Shown piece by piece: positions 58,301-64,000 of a stretch of DNA of 64,000 bases. The notes beneath the pieces were generated by a model. The model did not search any database, had not been told where the DNA came from, and saw nothing but the letters and a program-made list of their open reading frames with translations. How positions within the stretch are numbered: the stretch's first letter is position 1; each line of letters starts with the position of its first letter. The stretch is from Croceivirga lutea (lineage in GTDB: Bacteria > Bacteroidota > Bacteroidia > Flavobacteriales > Flavobacteriaceae). A program made the translations under genes and the position numbers. Location of the stretch: positions 420,558 to 484,557 of the forward strand of contig NZ_JACJUK010000003.1 in NCBI RefSeq assembly GCF_014235875.1, given 5' to 3'.

Positions 58301-61300
58301 ACATTTGATGCTACAGAGGTTGGCAACTATGAATTTGTTGTGGTTGATGACAATCTTTGTCATTTTGTATCCAATGAAATTACAATAAGTGAACAATCTG
58401 CATTTGAATACACAACTTCGCTTACCAACGAGACTTGTTTTGATCAAGAAGACGGAACTTTTACAGTCAATGTAACTAATTCCAACGGTTATTCATTATC
58501 CTATTTATTAACCTTTCCTGATAGTTCAACAGCTACAAACACCTCAGGGGTTTTTACTGGTTTAGGTAGAGGTGGCTACGTACTATCTATAACACAATCT
58601 CAAGGTGGAATAAGTTGTGACTTTGTTGAAACTTTTTCTATTGGAGGGCCAACAACACCTTTAACCATAGATGCTGTATTATTACAAGATGATACGTGTT
58701 TACAAGACGGTATTATCGAAGCACAAAACGCAGCGGGTGGAACCCCACCTTACGAATATTCTATAGACGGCATCAACTTTGATGGTAGTTTTGGAGCGGA
58801 GCAATTTGGTGGATTAACTGCTGGTAATTATCAAATTACTGTTAGAGATGCTAATGGTTGTACTGCACAATCCAGCACCATTGCAATTGATGCATTTGTG
58901 GCTCCTTCAGATTTGATTTTTACTGCTTCTGCACCTGTTTGTCCTAGCAATATTTCTAACGTTTCTGTAGATGTTGTAAATGGCGAAGGACCTTACACCT
59001 TTGAAATTGTAACACCTGCTGTAATTGCAGCAACTACAACTACAGGTAATACAGCTACTTTTGACGCTTTAGTACCAGATAGCTATCTTTTTAGAGTTAC
59101 TGATGCAAATGGATGTTTTTATGAAGAAAGTTTAACCATAGCGCCAGTAACTCCACTTAGCGTTGTAGGAAACTTAATTAGTAACGTTACTTGTTTTGAT
59201 GATACCGATGGTGAAGTATCCTTTACCGTTTCTGACTTTTCTACTGCATACAATTACAGTGTCTCAGGACCACAATCATTTTCTGGGAACAATGAGGCTA
59301 ATGCAACTATTTCATTTGCAAACCTAGATGATGGAACTTATACAATTACGGTTACAGATGTAGACACAAATTGTACAGATACCGCTTCTGTAACAGTAAA
59401 CAGACCAACCGCTCAATTAACATTAACGGCATCTGAAACGCAACCAACTTGTTCAGCTTCAGGGAGTGTTGTGTTATCTGCTACAGGAGGGTGGGGTAGT
59501 AATACTTTTACACTAACTAATCCAGATACAACACCTTTTGGTAGTAACGGTTCAGGTACTTTTTCAAATTTAAGTCAAACAGGCACTTACACTGCATCGG
59601 TTACAGATGCTAACGGATGTACAGTTACTACCACATTTGATATTAATCCTGCGGTTGCACCAACCTTAGAAATTATTCCTAATGATTCGTGCTTTGATAG
59701 TGCTGCTGGACTAACCCTTACAGCCAATGTTATTTCTGGTGGAGATGGTAATTTTGAATACAGTTTTAATGGTGGTGCTTTTCAAACTAACAACGTATTT
59801 AATAGTCTAGCTGCAGGAACATATACTATAGCTGTTAGAGATGGTAACAATTGTTCAGATACCGCTACAATAACAATAAATCCGGAGTTAGGTGTAACGG
59901 CAACTGCCTCAAATATCACCGCTTGTGGAACAGATACAAGTATTGACATCACAGGAACAGGTGGAGACGGCAACTTAGTATACGCTGTAGTTGCTGACGG
60001 AGCAACCCCAACTACAGGAGATTTTGCAGCAGCAAGTACAGTTACTGTTAATGCATCGGGTGATTATGATGTTTATGTAAGAGACAATAATGGAGCTTCT
60101 AACTTTTGTGAAGCTTCTTTTGATATCTCCATTGCTCAAGACGCTCCGCTAGCCATGTCTATTTCTGATAGTCAAATATTATGTAGTGGAGACAATAATG
60201 GAGCTATTACAATAACTGCTTCAGGAGGTGAAGCTCCATATACATACAGTAATAATGGAGGCGGAAGTTTTCAAACTTCAAATGTGTTTAACAATCTTGG
60301 AGCGGGTAACTTTAATTTAGTTGTAAGAGATGCTAACGGATGTACGGTTAGTGAAATTCGTTCTTTAACTGAACCTCAAACACTTTCAGCATCGGCTGCA
60401 GTAACTGAGTTAGCAGAATGTAATCCTGGAGTGGGAGCAGAGGTTAGAATTACCAATGCTCTAGGTGGAACAGCCCCTTATGAATATAGTTTCGATGGTG
60501 GCTCCAGTTATGGTAGTAACAGCATTGAATACTTGTTGCCAGGAAATCACACTTTAGCTATAAGAGATGCCAACAACTGTACTTTCTTTATGAATATAAC
60601 AGTTGAGCCAGAACCTGTAGAGCCAGTATATTCAACATCAATAAGTTATGATTGTGATGGGGAAGGTGTTGTCACTGTAAATACCCCAGACACAAATTTT
60701 GATTACACCTATGAATTAAACGGTGTTCTGAACACCCCAAATACCTCTAATGTATTTAATGATGTTCCCGTTGGAAATCATAACATAACCATTAACTATA
60801 TCTCTAATGTTGCACCTGCGGTTAGCACGTTGTTAACAGAAAGTTTTGGCCAAGGGGCTAATACTTCAATTACAGAAATTGACCCGGCATATTGTTATGA
60901 ACCACAAGATGGAACACCTAGCACATGTGGTTTTGGAACAGACACCCATATACAAGATGGTGAATATTCAGTTACTCAAGTAATTACAAACCCTTATGGT
61001 TCTTGGAGAAGCCCAAATGACCATACCGGAGACGCCAATGGTAGGTTTTTAGCTATCAATGTTGGTGGTGTTGCAGGTGTTGGTGGTGTTGTCTATAGAA
61101 AGGATGCCATAGAAGTAATACCGAATAGAGATATTACTATTTCTTTGTTTGCATTTAATTTACAAAGAACAGGCACCAGTGGTGGAGACCCTTCGGTTGA
61201 AATACAATTGGTTGATAGCTCAGGAAACGTAATTGCAAATACAACCACTGGTAATATACCTAAAAACAATAATGCTAACGACTGGCAAAACTATTCGGTT

Positions 61301-64000
61301 AATCTAAATCCTGGAGCCAATTCCAATTTAGATATCGTTATTCGAACTAATTCTGCAGTTGTAGGTGGTAATGACATTGCTATAGATGATATACAAGCGT
61401 TTCAAATTCCAGAATTATGTGCCCAATCTGTAGTAGTTCCTGTTTCGGTAGAAGCTGGAAATGAGTTTACGGCAAGTATTACCGACTTTAACTTTGTTAC
61501 CTGTAATGCGGGTAATGATGGGTCTATTGAAATTGAAGTTGAAAACTTTGATACCGTTAATGGTTACCAATATGCTGTAAACGGGGGCGCTTTCTCAGCC
61601 GCTCAAACTACCAGCACTTTTACTATCAATACCCTTGTAGCCAATACCTATTCCATAGAAATTAGAGATGTACTTAACAACTCTTGTACAGTAACTCTTA
61701 ATCAAGTTATTAGTGAACCTGATCCTATTGTTACCTCGGCTGCTATTACTGACCAACTTACCTGTACTAACGGCGGCGGTACTATTACCGCTAGTGTAAA
61801 TGGCAGGTCTACTAGCTTCGATTTTCAATTAGAAGATGGCATTGGTAATCCTATCGCTGGATTTGATTTTGCAACTAATGGAAACAATACTGTATTTACT
61901 GGTCTTGCTGCTGGAGATTACATCGTAGTAGCCAGAGACCCTAATGGTTGTACTGATGCAACTGATGCTGTACTTACCATTACAATTCCTAATCCATTAA
62001 CATTTACTACAACTGCTACAACTTGTTACAGCGGCGCTAATGATGCTACTATTCAAGTAAATGTTACTTCTGGTAACGGTGGTTACACCTTTAGTTTAAA
62101 TGGTGGGCCTTTTGTAGCTCCTACTCCTGCTAATGCTAATACCCACACCTTTACTAATCTTGCCGCTGGTAATTACACCATTGATGTAAGAGATGATAAC
62201 GGTTGTACCGCGCCTACTCAAAATATTACTATTAATCCCGAATTAGGTGTAACGGCAACTGCCTCAAATATCACCGCTTGCGGAACAGATACGACTATTG
62301 ACATCACAGGAACCGGTGGAGACGGTAACTTAGTATATGCTGTAGTTACTGACGGAGTAACACCTACTGCAGGAGATTTTGCAGCAGCAAGTACGGCTAC
62401 TGTTAATGCAGCGGGTGATTATGATGTTTATGTAAGAGACAATAACGGAGGGGCTAGCTTCTGTGAAGCTTCTTTTGATATCTCCATTGTTCAAGACACT
62501 CCGCTTGCCGTTACTCCAACCATAACCAATGTTACTTGTTTTGGAAATAATGATGGAGGTATTTCAATAGTAGCCAGTGGGGGAGAAGCTCCATACATGT
62601 ACAGCAATGACAATGGAGGCACATTTCAAACGAGTCCAGAATTCTCAAATCTAGTAGCAGGAAACTATGATATAGCTATTAGAGATGTTAATGGTTGTAC
62701 TTCAACGGCTACAGTAACCCTAAATCAACCCAATCAATTAGTTGCCGAAGCGGCACTTACACAAAACTATACCTGTACTCAAGACGGAGAAATCACTGTT
62801 GGTAGCGTAACTGCAACTACGGGTGGCTCTGGTTCTTATCAATACAGTATTGATGGTGGAACATCGTGGTCTACAGCAACTGCAGGTGGAATAACCTTTG
62901 GAGGGCTAACTAATGGCAACTACGCTATTAATGTTAGAGATGCTGCACAGACCAACTGTATTATCACTTTAGCTCCCATAACAATAAATCCGTTACCAAT
63001 AGCACCTACATTAACTTTTACTGTGGCTTATAATTGTGATGGAACAGGCAACATTAGTGTGTTACCAAATGACCCTAGCTACACGTATGCTATTAATGGC
63101 GGTGCTTTCCAAGTTGCAAATACTTTCAACAATATAGCTGTAGGAACACATAGTGTAGTTGTAGATTACGGTAGTAATTGTACTACATCCGCTAACGTAA
63201 CAGTAGAAGCTGGAAATGAGTTTACGGCAAGTATTACCGACTTTAACTTTGTTACCTGTAATGCGGGTAATGATGGGTCTATTGAAATTGAAGTTGAAAA
63301 CTTTGATACCGTTAATGGTTATCAATATGCTGTAAACGGGGGCGCTTTCTCAGCCGCTCAAACTACCAGCACTTTTACTATCAATACCCTTGTAGCCAAT
63401 ACCTATTCCATAGAAATTAGAGATGTACTTAACAACTCTTGTACAGTAACTCTTAATCAAGTTATTAGTGAACCTGATCCTATTGTTACCTCGGCTGCTA
63501 TTACTGACCAACTTACCTGTACTAACGGCGGCGGTACTATTACCGCTAGTGTAAATGGCAGGTCTACTAGCTTCGATTTTCAATTAGAAGATGGCATTGG
63601 TAATCCTATCGCTGGATTTGATTTTGCAACTAATGGAAACAATACTGTATTTACTGGTCTTGCTGCTGGAGATTACATCGTAGTAGCCAGAGACCCTAAT
63701 GGTTGTACTGATGCAACTGATGCTGTACTTACCATTACAATTCCTAATCCATTAACATTTACTACAACTGCTACAACTTGTTACAGCGGCGCTAATGATG
63801 CTACTATTCAAGTAAATGTTACTTCTGGTAACGGTGGTTACACCTTTAGTTTAAATGGTGGGCCTTTTGTAGCTCCTACTCCTGCTAATGCTAATACCCA
63901 CACCTTTACTAATCTTGCCGCTGGTAATTACACCATTGATGTAAGAGATGATAACGGTTGTACCGCGCCTACTCAAAATATTACTATTAATCCCGAATTA
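55322..64000 (+). CDS. Giant SprB-like cell-surface gliding adhesin (5' part, runs off the window)
   Basis: The frame is open for 2893 codons from the ATG at 55322 to the window edge. A signal peptide (cleavage about residue 27, SYAQE) starts the protein. The N-terminal region resembles other large flavobacterial adhesins, with a DUF11-like domain at about 392-503. From about residue 900 on there are at least 20 SprB-type repeats of about 75-90 residues, each ending in a pattern like AGNYTIDVRDDNGCT. A beta-sandwich of a different type is inserted at about 1835-2036. The protein should be exported by type IX secretion and moved by the gliding motor. It starts 5 bases after the SprF-like gene. 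Confidence 0.9.
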   Translation, partial: MKNLYFKNSFWVVLMLYLFVFVSFSYAQEVPFGPRLTQNGNSYINIRGDYTFLSNSVMNRVDWVYDATNWNEPYNGNQGNNNWHREYVDIDNDPTTFSSSSSSLSLPECSEIYYAGLYWAGNYDYERRSNYVYQSEPFDDLTHNDVTEIKFRVPGGSYVDLVADNNPDPVGEEDAVIIDGFASGVADSPYVCYKNVTNQLQALADPSGEYFVANVRGTRGYTSNGVAGWTLVIIYENPTLPGKYISVFDGYEGVTTATTADRTEDIVVSGFNTIPTGSVNAKIGVSVLEGETDLTGDSFSIMSNSSGTFNPISNAANPANNFFNSSITIDGAHTTNRNLDSRNTLGYDSDIFELDNPGNSYIGNNDTSATLRLSTSSDWFGAFLVTFGIEIIEPDILLSKTVEDIAGNDITGSGVNLGQELDYILSFRNRGNDNATNYSIRDVLPTNVTLNELSLQLPPGVTYNYDPVANEIIFNIPDNLVEINDPFYEIRMRVRVAQNCYDFVNACQNVIENTAFSTYQGVDNPNEITDDPSVSNFDNCFFTTPGATNFLLDDLSACSFSRQVQLCGEDVTLDAGDNFDAYTWYSDENGDGQLDAGDVVITDGDPDNDPSTFVVTQPGFYLVDKDVAQPCLGFQEAIEVVLFGNTQVNPIATLINDTSNTVEGEVVVCPNDGEELPQIFLCGLNDTELIQINIPDADSIEWEQLDEASCGAATQDCANTNATCTWNNIATGNDFIAQDSGQYRLVINYQNGCFSRFYFNIYKNPLDPQFNSSDIICNTPGNITVTNMPLDYEFQLINSSTGTVVTPYNTDPSFTINTNGVYTVEMRQQGVAGGCIFRIEDIGIRERNFQVDVTTTDTNCNGLGAISISALDVEPQYYYEILQGGTSIDTHGPTIDNNYTFNNLNDGTYEIRVSTDDGCSFSNTYTIVDRTDLDLSALVTKSVDCTDGIVELTATGGFPNPDYFYAIWSHDGVDLYPDFASIPGSAYQSSSTFTFDATEVGNYEFVVVDDNLCHFVSNEITISEQSAFEYTTSLTNETCFDQEDGTFTVNVTNSNGYSLSYLLTFPDSSTATNTSGVFTGLGRGGYVLSITQSQGGISCDFVETFSIGGPTTPLTIDAVLLQDDTCLQDGIIEAQNAAGGTPPYEYSIDGINFDGSFGAEQFGGLTAGNYQITVRDANGCTAQSSTIAIDAFVAPSDLIFTASAPVCPSNISNVSVDVVNGEGPYTFEIVTPAVIAATTTTGNTATFDALVPDSYLFRVTDANGCFYEESLTIAPVTPLSVVGNLISNVTCFDDTDGEVSFTVSDFSTAYNYSVSGPQSFSGNNEANATISFANLDDGTYTITVTDVDTNCTDTASVTVNRPTAQLTLTASETQPTCSASGSVVLSATGGWGSNTFTLTNPDTTPFGSNGSGTFSNLSQTGTYTASVTDANGCTVTTTFDINPAVAPTLEIIPNDSCFDSAAGLTLTANVISGGDGNFEYSFNGGAFQTNNVFNSLAAGTYTIAVRDGNNCSDTATITINPELGVTATASNITACGTDTSIDITGTGGDGNLVYAVVADGATPTTGDFAAASTVTVNASGDYDVYVRDNNGASNFCEASFDISIAQDAPLAMSISDSQILCSGDNNGAITITASGGEAPYTYSNNGGGSFQTSNVFNNLGAGNFNLVVRDANGCTVSEIRSLTEPQTLSASAAVTELAECNPGVGAEVRITNALGGTAPYEYSFDGGSSYGSNSIEYLLPGNHTLAIRDANNCTFFMNITVEPEPVEPVYSTSISYDCDGEGVVTVNTPDTNFDYTYELNGVLNTPNTSNVFNDVPVGNHNITINYISNVAPAVSTLLTESFGQGANTSITEIDPAYCYEPQDGTPSTCGFGTDTHIQDGEYSVTQVITNPYGSWRSPNDHTGDANGRFLAINVGGVAGVGGVVYRKDAIEVIPNRDITISLFAFNLQRTGTSGGDPSVEIQLVDSSGNVIANTTTGNIPKNNNANDWQNYSVNLNPGANSNLDIVIRTNSAVVGGNDIAIDDIQAFQIPELCAQSVVVPVSVEAGNEFTASITDFNFVTCNAGNDGSIEIEVENFDTVNGYQYAVNGGAFSAAQTTSTFTINTLVANTYSIEIRDVLNNSCTVTLNQVISEPDPIVTSAAITDQLTCTNGGGTITASVNGRSTSFDFQLEDGIGNPIAGFDFATNGNNTVFTGLAAGDYIVVARDPNGCTDATDAVLTITIPNPLTFTTTATTCYSGANDATIQVNVTSGNGGYTFSLNGGPFVAPTPANANTHTFTNLAAGNYTIDVRDDNGCTAPTQNITINPELGVTATASNITACGTDTTIDITGTGGDGNLVYAVVTDGVTPTAGDFAAASTATVNAAGDYDVYVRDNNGGASFCEASFDISIVQDTPLAVTPTITNVTCFGNNDGGISIVASGGEAPYMYSNDNGGTFQTSPEFSNLVAGNYDIAIRDVNGCTSTATVTLNQPNQLVAEAALTQNYTCTQDGEITVGSVTATTGGSGSYQYSIDGGTSWSTATAGGITFGGLTNGNYAINVRDAAQTNCIITLAPITINPLPIAPTLTFTVAYNCDGTGNISVLPNDPSYTYAINGGAFQVANTFNNIAVGTHSVVVDYGSNCTTSANVTVEAGNEFTASITDFNFVTCNAGNDGSIEIEVENFDTVNGYQYAVNGGAFSAAQTTSTFTINTLVANTYSIEIRDVLNNSCTVTLNQVISEPDPIVTSAAITDQLTCTNGGGTITASVNGRSTSFDFQLEDGIGNPIAGFDFATNGNNTVFTGLAAGDYIVVARDPNGCTDATDAVLTITIPNPLTFTTTATTCYSGANDATIQVNVTSGNGGYTFSLNGGPFVAPTPANANTHTFTNLAAGNYTIDVRDDNGCTAPTQNITINPEL
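59885..60140 (+). repeat. Diverged SprB-repeat duplicate (copy A)
   Basis: This segment and 62240-62495 encode closely related repeats (both contain VTATASNITACGTDT and DYDVYVRDNNG) at an offset of 2355 bases (785 codons). They differ at many bases, so this duplication is older than the 1755-base one. Confidence 0.75.
61448..62245 (+). repeat. Near-identical internal repeat of the adhesin gene, copy 1
   Basis: 798 bases that match 63203-64000 with one difference found by eye (C at 61567, T at 63322; both codons encode Tyr). Similarity stops sharply at the left boundary. The right boundary of the second copy lies at or beyond the window edge. It encodes three SprB-type repeats in phase with the reading frame (offset 1755 bases, 585 codons). 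Confidence 0.9.
62240..62495 (+). repeat. Diverged SprB-repeat duplicate (copy B)
   Basis: Partner of 59885-60140. It follows copy 1 of the near-identical repeat directly, and would be expected again just after the window edge if the 1755-base unit is longer than can be seen. Confidence 0.75.
63203..64000 (+). repeat. Near-identical internal repeat of the adhesin gene, copy 2 (cut by window edge)
   Basis: Second copy of the 61448-62245 block, at a spacing of 1755 bases. It reaches the window edge still identical, so the full unit may be up to 1755 bases and may continue in tandem. Confidence 0.9.

Noticed and set aside
61595..63583. Two identical 77-codon reading frames on the minus strand and others nearby (62.9-63.3 kb, 59.8 kb, 56.1 kb)
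   Set aside because: They are antisense shadows of the giant adhesin; the two identical ones merely reflect the repeated block.
59885..64000. Repeats considered as a CRISPR array or mobile element
   Set aside because: The repeats are long, in phase with an open reading frame and encode SprB-type domains; no short regular repeat-spacer pattern, transposase or inverted ends are present.
1..64000. tRNA and rRNA genes
   Set aside because: All gaps between genes are short and none showed a cloverleaf-like pattern with a GTTCRANNC loop and CCA-type end.

Overview
The window looks like chromosomal DNA of a gliding, probably marine member of the Flavobacteriaceae (Bacteroidota). It is AT-rich. Many genes are preceded by the Bacteroidota -7 motif TAnnTTTG instead of a Shine-Dalgarno sequence. 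Families that are largely Bacteroidota-specific are present (DUF5687, DUF6427, DUF6341, DUF4254, DUF6909, DUF4837, DUF4175, PorP/SprF, SprB-type adhesin). No rRNA, tRNA, CRISPR array, insertion sequence or phage gene was seen. No gene-free stretch exceeds about 210 bases.

Layout. 1-6791: the start of a DUF5687 membrane protein, a PaaE-type flavin/2Fe-2S reductase, a patatin phospholipase, an arsenosugar-associated pair (peroxidase-like protein plus radical SAM ArsS), then a GT9 glycosyltransferase, DUF4254, DUF6427 and DUF6341. 6786-28895: about 22 kb of minus-strand genes with mostly overlapping or few-base junctions. Read in the direction of transcription these are an M23 peptidase, GH3 enzyme, DUF6909, a Wzz-like protein, rfbB-rfbA-rfbC, an acetyltransferase, an SpsF-like cytidylyltransferase, a NeuB-type synthase, a second acetyltransferase, a GT2 fused to a NeuA-like domain, a Wzx flippase, a polysialyltransferase-like enzyme, a small lipoprotein, two O-antigen polymerase/ligase proteins, a GT4, a WcaJ-type initiating transferase, a UDP-glucuronate decarboxylase and purD. 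Together they form a Wzx/Wzy-type surface polysaccharide locus that probably makes a nonulosonic-acid-containing glycan, set between housekeeping genes. 29055-39433: tatA, two tandem OmpA/PD40 envelope proteins, DUF4837, a LysM transglycosylase, pgk, holB and doxX. 39485-51157: an OmpH-like lipoprotein, a methyltransferase, mnmG flanked by two parS-like palindromes, ybeY, a DUF4175 protein, gltX, an SPFH protein and glnS. 51364-64000: a gliding/type IX secretion adhesin cluster made of a type B-sorted Ig-like protein, a PorP/SprF protein with an unusual C-terminal extension, and a giant SprB-like adhesin that runs off the right edge (at least 2893 residues).

Most notable points: a near-perfect repeat of at least 798 bp with a 1755-bp period inside the adhesin, differing by one silent base and with unusual codon use; two parS-like sites around mnmG, one of which encodes the C-terminus of YbeY; a GT2-NeuA-like fusion; a possible nucleoside-phosphorylase-like C-terminus in DUF6909; and an SprF protein with a coiled coil and SPOR-like tail.

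Family names come from recognising motifs by eye; no database search was run. Six genes appear to start with GTG or TTG, mostly where they overlap the upstream gene.
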